Shown here: in pieces, positions 18,801-26,957 of the stretch
Layout of the letters: each line of letters starts with the position of its first letter
Position numbering within the stretch: position 1 is the stretch's first letter
Source: Murimonas intestini
GTDB taxonomy: Bacteria > Bacillota > Clostridia > Lachnospirales > Lachnospiraceae
Length of the DNA stretch: 64,000 nt
NCBI GenBank assembly: GCA_003148945.1
Contig: QGGY01000004.1
Coordinates: 1 to 64,000, forward strand
Direction of reading: 5' to 3'
Notes under the pieces: generated by a model
Told to the model about the DNA's origin: nothing
The model's database searches: none
What the model saw: only the letters and a program-made list of their open reading frames with translations
Translations under genes and position numbers: made by a program

Positions 18801-19149
18801 CAATTCCGCCCGAGATCCAGGGGCCTGCAAGCCCTACAAGAGCCGGTTTGATAACATGGTTGTAATAGACGAAATCATAATTATTAGTCTTATCTGTCGC
18901 TCTCTGGATCCTGCCGCCCAGCTCCGGCAAAACCATAATCTTCAGATATTCGTTTTCCAGGTACACTGCATGGTACGTCTGGTCTTCCTTTTCATCATAG
19001 ATTTTATCGATGACAGGATGCGGGTATACTTTGCCGTTGCTCCCCTGATATACCCTTTTCTCTAAAAACATGGGGTTTTTATTTGGCTCCCCTATCGCAT
19101 AAGTGGGGATCACCACATCTTCTTCCCATACGGAAACAATTTTATTCAT
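15826..19149 (-). CDS. DUF5107 domain protein with C-terminal TPR repeats
   Basis: A 1107-residue protein. Residues of about 50-330 form a DUF5107-type domain, which looks mutarotase-like (ENEYLKIMVLPELGGRI; GGIEFNWPQHHRP; WWANPAVPV). A beta-rich linker follows, then many tetratricopeptide repeats from about 480 to 1090 (e.g. PLYNLGLCLKYQGKMEEAYDAF; HRNLALAYFNKKDDREAARR). There is no signal peptide, so it is cytoplasmic. It probably binds or acts on a carbohydrate and uses the TPRs for protein contacts. It sits between a mutarotase-like protein and M81. GAGGTAAGAAATA precedes the ATG. Catalytic activity is not shown. Confidence 0.82.
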   Translation of the reverse strand: MNKIVSVWEEDVVIPTYAIGEPNKNPMFLEKRVYQGSNGKVYPHPVIDKIYDEKEDQTYHAVYLENEYLKIMVLPELGGRIQRATDKTNNYDFVYYNHVIKPALVGLAGPWISGGIEFNWPQHHRPSTYDPVSWHFSENEDGSCTVYVSEVENMFRTKGMAAFTLYPGKAYLEIKAQLYNRTNMEQTFLWWANPAVPVNDYTQSVFPPDVHAVMDHGKRDVSRFPIATGTYYKMDYSEGVDISRYKNIPVPTSYMAYHSDYNFVGGYDYQKNAGILHVADHHIAPGKKQWTWGCGEFGQAWDRNLTDEDGPYIELMTGCFTDNQPDFTWMLPYEEKVFTQYFMPYKGVGMVKNATTDASLGLEVKDGKANVTVYTTGVENNAQINVYLKGKLWKTEVQDLSPVDIYEKEIDMQPDVKEWDVRVCVLNEKGKELVSYQGKEPKVEQIPEPAKEAPLPEEAKTTEDLYLYGRHLEQYRHATYEPADYYKEGLRRDSTDIRLNNAYGRLLFSRGQIAESEAYFRKAVKKMTRSNPNPEDGEPLYNLGLCLKYQGKMEEAYDAFYKATWNGAWQDPAFYHLACISCIQGDYKTALEHIERSIVRNYHNMKARNLKAAILRKMGRIQEAKKWAQTAEEIDVLDLNSRYELSFIQEEEKAGGADYRAEADRILAGNHQTYLEMAVDYMEAGMLTEAETVLNHYISVCEQGKVYPLFYYYLAYCEGIRGDKSKADSFIEKGEKACSDYCFPHRLEDLVVLEAVQKQNENTPMAAYYLGNLLYDKKQYEAAVENWEKTARLKPEFPTAHRNLALAYFNKKDDREAARRELEIAYKIDENDSRVLMELDQLYKKIGISAKERLEFLQQHMEQVEDRDDLTVEYVTLLNTTGDYREALSVTENRKFHPWEGGEGKIPKQYIISLIQLAKEAIAGEDYEEAVSLLTKAAGPYPWNLGEGKLQGAQENHIYYYLGIAYEKAGETSKAEECFEKASRGLSEPVGAMYYNDQPPEMIYYQGAAMAKLGKMKEAHSRFNKLISYGEEHIFDDVKIDYFAVSLPDLLIFEEDLNVKNRIHCLFMMALGHLGKGNAEKAEDYFAQVLSLDKNHQGAIQIPQTVL

Positions 19150-19155
19150 TATTTC

Positions 19156-20097
19156 TTACCTCACATTATCATTTTTTAAATCACATACTTCGATCTGCAA
19201 TGAAAACTTTAACGGATTTTCCTTTTTTAAATAATAAAGCGTATTATTTTTTTCTGCGATTTTAACATTGTCATAGTAACCGTTTGCCGGCTCCATTGCA
19301 CAATTGTAATCTCCCCGAAAACCTCCCGCTGTAATCCATACCCCAAGATAGGGGAATTTTTCAGCGTCATAATGGTATCTGCACTCCACACCAAGTGCCG
19401 GATATCTGTATCCGCAGAATCCGTTTTCCAATTTTCCGTCTACGTAAAACTTAACCATGGCCTTTGTTTTTTTAGGAGGGACACGCTCAAAATCATAGCG
19501 CTCATTTACCCTGTCATACCGTTCGCCGACTCTCCCCAGCTCTTCACTCTCAAAAACATTTTCAAAACGCTCTGCTTCGTCAGAATACAAAAACTGCATA
19601 TCCTCTTCATAGCGCATCAACCCGTGGAAAGTCCAGATACAGGGAAAAGGCTGGTCCCACTGGTTTTGTATATCATAGTCCAGAATAATCTGATTTCCTG
19701 ACAGAGTGATTTTCTTTTCATACACATAACCAAATCTTCTGCTGCGGTATTTCAGCCGGACTCCCTCTTCTTCCCTTATCCACCCAAAGCTGCTGCTCCA
19801 TATTTCTCCATGATCCGGATATATGTATTCCTTCCCGTCTCTTTCAACAACCGCCTCCGCAATGTTGGGAAAGGCCTCGTCAAGACCAGATGCATCATAG
19901 AGCGAAAAATCATCCCCCCATTCGGGAATCCTGTAAAAATCACCCGCATTCTGGGCTGCCAGCTCCACTCCTCTCTTTTTTTCAAAGATGGAAGCAATTT
20001 TCCCTCCCAGGGACGGCAGCACCACAACTGACAGAAATTCGTTTTCTAACTGTATTCCCTCCAGGTTTTTCCAGACTATATTCTGTAGTTCTGTCAT
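19156..20097 (-). CDS. Galactose mutarotase-like protein
   Basis: A 313-residue protein with mutarotase-fold features: VVVLPSLGGKIASIFEKK near the N terminus resembles the same block in the adjacent DUF5107 protein, and IWTFHGLMRYEED and YLGVWITAGG later match substrate-facing loops of aldose epimerases. It may interconvert sugar anomers released by the neighbouring GH36, or bind a sugar. It lies 19 bp after the GH36 gene and 6 bp before the DUF5107 gene. The ribosome site is weak, which suggests coupling. Confidence 0.75.
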   Translation of the reverse strand: MTELQNIVWKNLEGIQLENEFLSVVVLPSLGGKIASIFEKKRGVELAAQNAGDFYRIPEWGDDFSLYDASGLDEAFPNIAEAVVERDGKEYIYPDHGEIWSSSFGWIREEEGVRLKYRSRRFGYVYEKKITLSGNQIILDYDIQNQWDQPFPCIWTFHGLMRYEEDMQFLYSDEAERFENVFESEELGRVGERYDRVNERYDFERVPPKKTKAMVKFYVDGKLENGFCGYRYPALGVECRYHYDAEKFPYLGVWITAGGFRGDYNCAMEPANGYYDNVKIAEKNNTLYYLKKENPLKFSLQIEVCDLKNDNVR

Positions 20098-20116
20098 AAC
20101 TGCATTCCACGGACAG

Positions 20117-22213
20117 TTACTTTACCTCTTTAAGCCGAATCAGTAAACTGTCATAGTCTCCTTTTAAAATTAATGAAATACCTGCATTCATCAAAAATTC
20201 TCCTGTCTTGGACTGTTCTTTTCCATTTAACTCAAAACAGTAGCGTTTTTCCGGTTTCAGTCCTCTAAGCTTCAGGTTATACCAGGAATTCCCGTAACGC
20301 TCATGGTCGAGGAATACAAACACTGCACTCTCTTCCCCTCTCACATACTGTACAGCATGGATATCTCCGTCCCTAAAGGAACACAGACGGTATAAATCCC
20401 CCAGCTGAACTGTCTCACGGATCTGTTTATAAATTTCAATATATCCTGCCAGAGTTTCCAGCTGTTCTTCTGAAGTTTTATTCAGATCTGTACCGATCCC
20501 CAGGGAGCCGCACATGGCGCTGTACATGGAAAACTGCAGCGGGATCTTTCTCTGATCCATTCCAAAATCATCTGTCAGCCACGCCCTCATATATTTGATG
20601 GGATAAAGATAGCTGTACCACTCCTGCATATAAAGACGGTCATAAGCATCTGTATTATCGCTGGGCCAGTATTCATCAAAATATTTCATTGCCCCATAAT
20701 CTACTCTTCCTCCGCCTGAAGCGCACGCTTCAAACTCCACATGGGGATGGCGTTTTCTCAATTCTTCCGCCAGGCGGTAAACCCCCTGGGTATTCCTAAA
20801 CCACAGTTCCTTCCACTGGGATTTGTCATAATTGGCGCTGCCCATTTCCGCTGCATAGCGGTTCATATCCCACTTAATATATGAAATATTATTTTCTGCC
20901 AGCAGTTTATCAAAAAGTCCGATTAAATAGTCTACGACTTCCGGATTTGACATATCCAGTTCATACTGATTTCTTCCCATCAGCACTTCTCTTGTCGGGT
21001 AGCGGTAAATCCAGTCAGGATGTTCTCTATATAACCTGCTGTTTTCATTTGTCATCTCCGGCTCTATCCAAAGGCCGAATTTCATGCCCAGTGCATTTAC
21101 CTCACGGATAAGCTTTTGAAGTCCTTCAGGAAATTTTTTCTCATCCGCATACCAGTCTCCCAGAGCTGCCGTATCATCGTTCCTGCCGTCAAACCAGCCG
21201 TCATCCACCACAAAAAGTTCCACGCCCATCTTTGCCGCACGTTCTGCAAGGGCTATCTGTTCTTCACACTGTACATCAAAGGTTGTAGAATACCAGGAAT
21301 TATAAAGCACCGGCAGCGGCTTCTCTGCCAGAACCTGGGGCATCATATGCCGGAAGCAAAAGTGATGGAGTGTGTGTGTCATATCCTCAAATCCATCAGA
21401 TGTATATCCTGCATAAACCGCCGGAGTCTCAAAACTTTCTCCCCCATGCAGTGTCCAGGCAAAATCCGTGTCACTGATCCCGATCAGGATATTGAGATAA
21501 TCACAGTTAACAGCTTCAATTACAGTTTTAAAATTCCCGGAATATTCCAAAGCTCCAAAATACACATCCCCTTTTGTCTCCTCTGCATGCTTATGTACTA
21601 AAAAGAAGGGGCTTACTGTATGGGCCGTCAGGCCATATAAGCTCTCGTATACTTTTTTTCCTGCCTCCACAGGCTCACTGTGTGCCAAGAATTCCGCCCC
21701 CCAGCGGCCCTTATAGTTAATTGTTTCATATCCTGTGCCTGAAAGCCCGTATTCCGCAGAATATACGCTCTCCAGAATAATAGGCTCCTGTCCTCTATTT
21801 TCAAGAACACGCCATTTTTTTATAAGATTTTCTTCCTCATAGACATGGTAATGCAGATGTACCGCAAATGGATAGCAGATATCCTGCAGAACCAGCTCCA
21901 AATGTTCTTCACCGGCCTTCACTTCTGCCAGCCTGTACCTGAAGTCCCGCACTCCATCCGCAAACGTCACCTTCAGCGAAGTCTCTTTAAACCGCATTCC
22001 CCCAAATGAAGAACATTCTTCTCTGTATAACTGGGGTCCGCTGACATTCACTGTCTGGTTGCTGCTGGAAATATCAGAAAAATCACTCAGCTCATCAACT
22101 CTTTTTCCCCAATACCGGTTTTCAACCAGCCCTTCCTTGGTTAAACCCAGCACATAGCTGGCGTTTTTTGTATGAAGTGCAAATAGTTTATTATCAATAA
22201 TGTTTACTGCCAT
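20117..22213 (-). CDS. Alpha-galactosidase, GH36
   Basis: A 698-residue cytoplasmic enzyme. The catalytic nucleophile is Asp449 in YIKWDMNR and the acid/base is probably Asp519 in WPSDNTDA. VDDGWFDGRNDD (337-348) and GLWIEPEM are further GH36 signatures. The N-terminal beta-sandwich and C-terminal sheet are both present, so the length is normal. It should release galactose from raffinose-family sugars or melibiose taken up by the ABC importer just upstream. There is no signal peptide, in keeping with uptake before cleavage. GGAGAG precedes the ATG. Confidence 0.94.
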   Translation of the reverse strand: MAVNIIDNKLFALHTKNASYVLGLTKEGLVENRYWGKRVDELSDFSDISSSNQTVNVSGPQLYREECSSFGGMRFKETSLKVTFADGVRDFRYRLAEVKAGEEHLELVLQDICYPFAVHLHYHVYEEENLIKKWRVLENRGQEPIILESVYSAEYGLSGTGYETINYKGRWGAEFLAHSEPVEAGKKVYESLYGLTAHTVSPFFLVHKHAEETKGDVYFGALEYSGNFKTVIEAVNCDYLNILIGISDTDFAWTLHGGESFETPAVYAGYTSDGFEDMTHTLHHFCFRHMMPQVLAEKPLPVLYNSWYSTTFDVQCEEQIALAERAAKMGVELFVVDDGWFDGRNDDTAALGDWYADEKKFPEGLQKLIREVNALGMKFGLWIEPEMTNENSRLYREHPDWIYRYPTREVLMGRNQYELDMSNPEVVDYLIGLFDKLLAENNISYIKWDMNRYAAEMGSANYDKSQWKELWFRNTQGVYRLAEELRKRHPHVEFEACASGGGRVDYGAMKYFDEYWPSDNTDAYDRLYMQEWYSYLYPIKYMRAWLTDDFGMDQRKIPLQFSMYSAMCGSLGIGTDLNKTSEEQLETLAGYIEIYKQIRETVQLGDLYRLCSFRDGDIHAVQYVRGEESAVFVFLDHERYGNSWYNLKLRGLKPEKRYCFELNGKEQSKTGEFLMNAGISLILKGDYDSLLIRLKEVK

Positions 22214-22235
22214 CGTTTTCTCTCCTTATTTTTAA

Positions 22236-23060
22236 TCAACCTTTTGTTCCTGAGGTTGCAATTCCCTCCACAAACTGTTTCTGGAAAAGCAGGAATAAGA
22301 TTACCATAGGAACAATCGCAATCAGGGAGCCTGCCATAAGCTGAGGATAATCCACAGAATACTGGCCCATGAGGTTTACAAGCCCGGAAGATAATGTCAT
22401 CTTATCGATGGACATATTGACGATCAATGGCCACATCATATCTTTCCATGCAAACAGCGCAGTAAATATGGCAACAGACACCAGGCCTGATTTTGTCAGC
22501 GGAAGCATAACCTTCCAGAAGGTTTTCCAGATGGAACACCCGTCCAGCACAGATGCTTCCTCCAGATCCCTGGGGATCCCCATAAAAAACTGGCGTAGAA
22601 GAAATGTGCCAAAGGTGCTGACAATTCCAGGAAGTACAAGCGCCTTGATGGAATCAAGCCATCCCAGTTTACTGACGATCATATACTGAGGCAGGATAAA
22701 AATCTGCCCCGGAACCATCATCTGAAGCAAGACAATAACAAACAGAAAATTTTTAAACGGAAATTCCAGCCTTGCAAACGCATATGCAGCCAGTGCACTG
22801 AAAAATACGGAGCCCAGCACACGAAAAACCACCATTAAAAATGTATTCATAAAAAATGTGGCAAACGGAAGCACCTCACTAACCGCCTTATAGTTTTTGA
22901 AACTCCAGGAAGACGGTAATATCTGCGGAGGGATCCTCAGCGCTTCAGCCTGTGTCTTAAAGGATGTCAGTACACTCCAGACAAAGGGAAGTATCATAAT
23001 AAATGCCATAATTATCAATGCTATGTAGACCGCTGCATTCTTTTTGTTTTTTACTTTCAT
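22236..23060 (-). CDS. Carbohydrate ABC transporter permease (MalG type)
   Basis: A 274-residue membrane protein with about six hydrophobic segments. The EAA loop EEASVLDGCSIWKTFWKVMLP near residue 180 docks the ATPase. Pairs with the MalF-type permease 12 bp upstream and the binding protein. No ATP-binding subunit is encoded in the operon, so a shared MsmK/UgpC-type ATPase elsewhere is expected. Confidence 0.93.
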   Translation of the reverse strand: MKVKNKKNAAVYIALIIMAFIMILPFVWSVLTSFKTQAEALRIPPQILPSSWSFKNYKAVSEVLPFATFFMNTFLMVVFRVLGSVFFSALAAYAFARLEFPFKNFLFVIVLLQMMVPGQIFILPQYMIVSKLGWLDSIKALVLPGIVSTFGTFLLRQFFMGIPRDLEEASVLDGCSIWKTFWKVMLPLTKSGLVSVAIFTALFAWKDMMWPLIVNMSIDKMTLSSGLVNLMGQYSVDYPQLMAGSLIAIVPMVILFLLFQKQFVEGIATSGTKG

Positions 23061-23072
23061 TTCTTACACCCC

Positions 23073-24002
23073 CTAATCATTATAGTGCACCCATTTCTTC
23101 TGCAATTTATTCTGGATCAAAGTCAGTATCATAATAATCACAAAAAGAAATACCACAATTGCGGAACCATAACCTCTGTTATACTTCTGGAATGTATACC
23201 TGTAAAACAGATATACGATAGATTCTACTGATTTAAAGGACGGAGATGAAGGTTTGAACATCATATAAATCGTATCGAACACCTGCAGTGAGCTGATTAC
23301 AGTTGTCACTATTACAAAAAACAGGGTGGGCGATACCATCGGTATGGTGATTTTAAAGAATTTTGCTACAGGACCTGCCCCGTCAATCTCAGCCGCTTCG
23401 TATAATCCCCGCGGAACATCCTGTAAGCCCGCCAGAAGAATGATCATATTATAACCCAGCATACTCCAGATACCCACCACAGCAACGGCCGCCATTGCCA
23501 GGGACGGATTTCCCAGCCAGTCCGGCCCCGTTATCCCGAAGACCGACAGTATCTGATTAAACAGGCCAAAATCTTTGTTATACAGCCACTTCCATACGAG
23601 AGCGACAGCTGCCGGCGCTGAGACAACCGGAAGGAAATAGATGCATCTGAAAATTCCTTTTCCCTTGATCTTTACGTTCAGCAATGTTGCCAGAAGAAGT
23701 GACAGAAACACCCCAATAGGAACCGTAATGACTGCATAAATAAGTACGTTTTTCAATGAGCGCCAGACTTCCATATCACCGGCTAGCTTTATGTAATTGT
23801 CTAATCCCACAAATTTTAATTCTGCAAACCCTTTTGCCTCATGGAAGCTGTAATAAATCGACTGGATCACTGCCCAGAGATTCAGGACAGCAACCCCAAT
23901 AACTGTTGGCGCCACAAATGCGTATGCGTATGCCCATGTTTTTACATTTCTTTTTTTCAATGTAAGACCGGGGTTTTTAATTTTTTTCTTTTTACCCACC
24001 AT
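23073..24002 (-). CDS. Carbohydrate ABC transporter permease (MalF/UgpA type)
   Basis: A 309-residue membrane protein with six predicted helices and the EAA loop YEAAEIDGAGPVAKFFKITIP. The N-terminal Lys-rich stretch faces the cytoplasm. GGAGGTAAC precedes the ATG. A 153-bp gap with a hairpin separates it from the binding-protein gene upstream. Confidence 0.93.
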   Translation of the reverse strand: MVGKKKKIKNPGLTLKKRNVKTWAYAYAFVAPTVIGVAVLNLWAVIQSIYYSFHEAKGFAELKFVGLDNYIKLAGDMEVWRSLKNVLIYAVITVPIGVFLSLLLATLLNVKIKGKGIFRCIYFLPVVSAPAAVALVWKWLYNKDFGLFNQILSVFGITGPDWLGNPSLAMAAVAVVGIWSMLGYNMIILLAGLQDVPRGLYEAAEIDGAGPVAKFFKITIPMVSPTLFFVIVTTVISSLQVFDTIYMMFKPSSPSFKSVESIVYLFYRYTFQKYNRGYGSAIVVFLFVIIMILTLIQNKLQKKWVHYND

Positions 24003-24038
24003 GTTACCTCCACTTCTTTAAACAGGCTGATTAATCGG

Positions 24039-24095
24039 GAAAGACCATACCTCCTGCTGCACCCTGGCTTTGGCTGCGGCGAAGTATGGTCTTCC
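24039..24095 (-). promoter_or_regulatory. Intercistronic hairpin between binding protein and permease genes
   Basis: A 12-bp stem with one mismatch (arms 24039-24050 and 24084-24095) and no long T run. Such stems often protect the upstream message or partly stop transcription, raising binding protein over permease. Confidence 0.55.
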
Positions 24096-24155
24096 ATCAT
24101 ATACCTGCTTAGGTATAATTTTCAAACAAGCAACCGATTTCCGTATATGAAATCC

Positions 24156-25574
24156 TTACTGCATACTTGCATTAATCTCTTCTGTAATAGTTTTCATTGC
24201 ATCCTCAACAGGAAGTTTAAGAGAGAACACCTGCGGCATGTATTCTTCCAGAATCGCACTTGCATCACTTGTACTTGTTGTAAATCCCGGGCTTGTATGT
24301 CCATACTCTGCGCAGGTTACAAAAGGAGACACATCTACTTCATATTTTGCGATCCATGGGTCCTGAGTACCGTTAAATGCAGGAATCGCAACACCGGATT
24401 CTGCCTGAAGCGTCTGTCCTTCTTCTGATCCTAAGTATTCTACAAGTTTCTTTGCAGCCTCAGGATTCTTAGTATTTGCAGCTACAGAAAATGCCATTCC
24501 GCTGCAGATCACACCTTTCTCCTTACCTGTCGGCAGTTCAGCCACTCCAAAGTTCAGTGTGTCTACATTCAGATATTCCGTGAGCATCCAGGAACCGCCA
24601 AAGTTCATAGCCACTTTGCCAGATTCAAAATATTCATCTGGTGACAGGTTTGCCAGATCCGCTGAATTCGGAGAATATCCTTTTTCAATAAAGGACACTG
24701 CATATTTCATTGCCTCTATAGCTTCCGGAGAATCAAAGGTACAGAGATTCTTTTCTTCATCAAATACTTCTCCGCCATTCTGCCATACCAGGTTCCAGTA
24801 AAAGTTCTGCCCGTCATTAGCTGCTGCGATACCGTAAATTCCTTTTTCTTTATCTGTGAGCTTCTCAGCTGCAGACATCATATCATCCCATGTCCAGTCT
24901 GCAGTAGGATACTCCACATTAGCGGCATCAAACAAATCTTTATTGTAATATAACCCTAATGTCCCGATATCTTTTGGAATACCGTAATATGCCTCGTCAA
25001 CTTTGAAATCATCAACTACATACTGGGGGAAATTGCTGGCATTTGCCACATCTCCTGCAAGAACGTCTGATAAGTCCATCAGCATTCCGCCTTCTGCATA
25101 ATTCTTCACTTCATCCGGATGCATGACCACAATATCAGGCATATTTCCGCCCTGTGCCGCAGCCTGCAGTTTTGTCCAGTACTCATCCCAGGGAACAGTT
25201 TCTACAGTCACCTTACAGTCTGGATTATGCTTCATAAAGCCTTCCGCCATCTTTACAAGTCCCGGCTCCTGGTTGGAGTCCCAAAAAATCATTTTCAATT
25301 CCCCGGAAACAGAACTTTCTTCTGCCGATGCATTATCATTCTCCGGCGCTGTACTTTCACTCTCTGCTGCAGTACTGTCTTTTTCCGCCTCTGTACTTTC
25401 AGTAGCTGCATTGTCTTTTTTTGCTTCTGTACTTTCGCTTTTGGCTTCTGTTGTGCCAGCTTCTGTTTTTGCTGTATCTTTTTCTTTTGCATTATCAGAA
25501 CCGCCGCATGCGCTCATGGAAACAGCTACAGTTCCGGCCATCAGCAGAGTCATCAATCTTTTATACTTTTTCAC
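24156..25574 (-). CDS. Sugar ABC transporter substrate-binding lipoprotein (family 1)
   Basis: About 472 residues. The N terminus has a lipoprotein signal ending in the lipobox SMSAC (Cys about 23), then a Lys/Glu/Ser/Thr/Ala-rich low-complexity linker (about 25-90) and the type 1 solute-binding fold (from SGELKMIFWDSNQEP). It captures an oligosaccharide, probably an alpha-galactoside given GH36 in the operon. I use the GTG at 25574 as start: AGAGGT lies 8 bases upstream, and the encoded protein begins with a typical signal peptide. An upstream start at 25637 would add 21 residues before it. First gene of the BMC-ending operon. Confidence 0.9.
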   Translation of the reverse strand: MKKYKRLMTLLMAGTVAVSMSACGGSDNAKEKDTAKTEAGTTEAKSESTEAKKDNAATESTEAEKDSTAAESESTAPENDNASAEESSVSGELKMIFWDSNQEPGLVKMAEGFMKHNPDCKVTVETVPWDEYWTKLQAAAQGGNMPDIVVMHPDEVKNYAEGGMLMDLSDVLAGDVANASNFPQYVVDDFKVDEAYYGIPKDIGTLGLYYNKDLFDAANVEYPTADWTWDDMMSAAEKLTDKEKGIYGIAAANDGQNFYWNLVWQNGGEVFDEEKNLCTFDSPEAIEAMKYAVSFIEKGYSPNSADLANLSPDEYFESGKVAMNFGGSWMLTEYLNVDTLNFGVAELPTGKEKGVICSGMAFSVAANTKNPEAAKKLVEYLGSEEGQTLQAESGVAIPAFNGTQDPWIAKYEVDVSPFVTCAEYGHTSPGFTTSTSDASAILEEYMPQVFSLKLPVEDAMKTITEEINASMQ

Positions 25575-25682
25575 GTTTTCATACCTCTCTTCTGTTTTTT
25601 TACGCACTGATTCTATATCATTTTCAACATTCTGCACAATATCACCGAGTATATATGTGCTTTTATTTACTATTATTGAGTA

Positions 25683-25703
25683 TTTTATACAAATTCGAAT
25701 TTG
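25683..25703 (-). promoter_or_regulatory. Candidate operator and -10 box of the alpha-galactoside operon
   Basis: A perfect 14-bp palindrome CAAATTCGAATTTG (25690-25703) directly abuts TATAAA (25683-25688, minus strand), about 110 bp before the binding-protein start. No good -35 box is present, which fits an activator such as the divergent AraC protein. Confidence 0.5.
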
Positions 25704-25776
25704 TTTTTGTGATTATATCTTACACTTTTCCCATTACCAATTCTACAGAGATTACTTGTACTTTTTTATATAAATC

Positions 25777-25805
25777 TTGCATTATAACGTGTTTTAATCT
25801 ATAAT
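25777..25805 (+). promoter_or_regulatory. Promoter of the divergent AraC gene
   Basis: TTGCAT (25777-25782) and TATAAT (25800-25805) separated by 17 bp, 32 bp before the ATG at 25838. Confidence 0.7.
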
Positions 25806-25837
25806 ATAAGTAAATCACAAGGAAAGAAGTTGTTTGC

Positions 25838-26668
25838 ATGCTTGTATATGACCAGTATATCTATTCTGAAAAACCTGATTGTGACGATGATATTATTGTC
25901 TTTCATTCGGGTTTTTGTTCAACACTGCCGAATTACAGTTACGGAAAAGATACCAGGGACTATTATCTGGTTCATTATGTCACAAAAGGTAAAGGAACAT
26001 ATCAGACAGAGCAGAATACTTATCACCTGAAAGAAAATGATGGCTTTCTTATCCTCCCGGGAGATACAATCGTGCACACTGCAGATAAAAATGAACCCTG
26101 GGATTTGTGCTGGGTGGCTTTCTTTGGCAGAAAAGCGGAAAACTTGCTGAAATCTGCAGGTCTGGACAAAAAACACCTGATCTTCCATTATGATGAGGAT
26201 GACTTTCTGGAAACATGTATTAAAAATATTTATAACGAAAGCCGCACAAATAAAAATATTTCTTATATCAACGCACATTTTTATCTTTTTATGGGCAGAC
26301 TGGTGGAACAGTACAACAGGCAGCACAACCGTAAGCCTGAGCCTGTACGTTTTAATCCCTTTGATGACGCGATGATATATATACGGAGAAATATACGCTA
26401 TCAGATTTCTGTGGAACATCTGGCAAATTATATGCGCCTGGATACTTCACAGGTTTACCGGATCTTCAAAGCCCACACCGGAAAATCTCCTCATCAGATG
26501 ATCAGTGATATGCGGATAGAAAAAACATGTGAATTTCTGGAAAAAACAGACCTTTCCATACGGGAAATTGCAGAATGGATGAACTACGAATATCAGTCGC
26601 ACTTCACAAAACAGTTCAAATCTAAAATGAACATGAGTCCTTCAGAGTATCGTGCAATGAAAAAATAA
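25838..26668 (+). CDS. AraC family transcriptional regulator (likely of the alpha-galactoside operon)
   Basis: A 276-residue protein. The N-terminal cupin domain (VHYVTKGKGTYQTEQ; NDGFLILPGD) would bind a sugar. The C-terminal 100 residues are the AraC HTH pair (ISVEHLANYMRLDTSQVYRIFKAHTG; LSIREIAEWMNYEYQSHFTKQFK; ending MSPSEYR). It resembles MsmR/RafR-type activators. Transcribed away from the ABC/GH36 operon across a 260-bp shared promoter region, so it is the likely regulator. AAGGAAAG lies about 11 bases before the ATG. Confidence 0.9.
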   Translation: MLVYDQYIYSEKPDCDDDIIVFHSGFCSTLPNYSYGKDTRDYYLVHYVTKGKGTYQTEQNTYHLKENDGFLILPGDTIVHTADKNEPWDLCWVAFFGRKAENLLKSAGLDKKHLIFHYDEDDFLETCIKNIYNESRTNKNISYINAHFYLFMGRLVEQYNRQHNRKPEPVRFNPFDDAMIYIRRNIRYQISVEHLANYMRLDTSQVYRIFKAHTGKSPHQMISDMRIEKTCEFLEKTDLSIREIAEWMNYEYQSHFTKQFKSKMNMSPSEYRAMKK

Positions 26669-26686
26669 ATTTAAGGAGGGATATCT

Positions 26687-26953
26687 ATGAAGAAAATGGC
26701 AGCACAAAAAAAGGCCTGCATGATTATCGTTATTATCTGGATAGCGCTGGGAGCCTTGCTTATGACGTTATCACTGACAATAGGGAATAGTAATCCTGAT
26801 ACAAGACCTTTTTTAACAGTATTGAGAAATATCTATATAACTGCTGTTCCTGTCATCCTGATCATCGAGGCAGTCATACGCAGGGAACATGTAGTTATGA
26901 CGGTTGTGGGGAGCGCACTTGTCTTTGCCCTCTCCCTGCTGCTTTTATGGTAG
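26687..26953 (+). CDS. Small membrane protein of unknown function
   Basis: An 88-residue protein with a Lys-rich N terminus and about three hydrophobic segments (12-31, 48-62, 69-87). AAGGAGGG lies 8 bases before the ATG, and the gene follows the AraC stop by 18 bp, so the two are probably cotranscribed. I do not recognise the family. Its stop lies 4 bp from the stop of the convergent acyltransferase gene. Confidence 0.7.
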   Translation: MKKMAAQKKACMIIVIIWIALGALLMTLSLTIGNSNPDTRPFLTVLRNIYITAVPVILIIEAVIRREHVVMTVVGSALVFALSLLLLW

Positions 26954-26957
26954 ACAG

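Noticed and set aside
20094..20120. Sixth copy of the 27-bp dyad
   Set aside because: Arms ATAACTG and ACAGTTAC have a different total length and fall on the start codon of a gene; likely chance.
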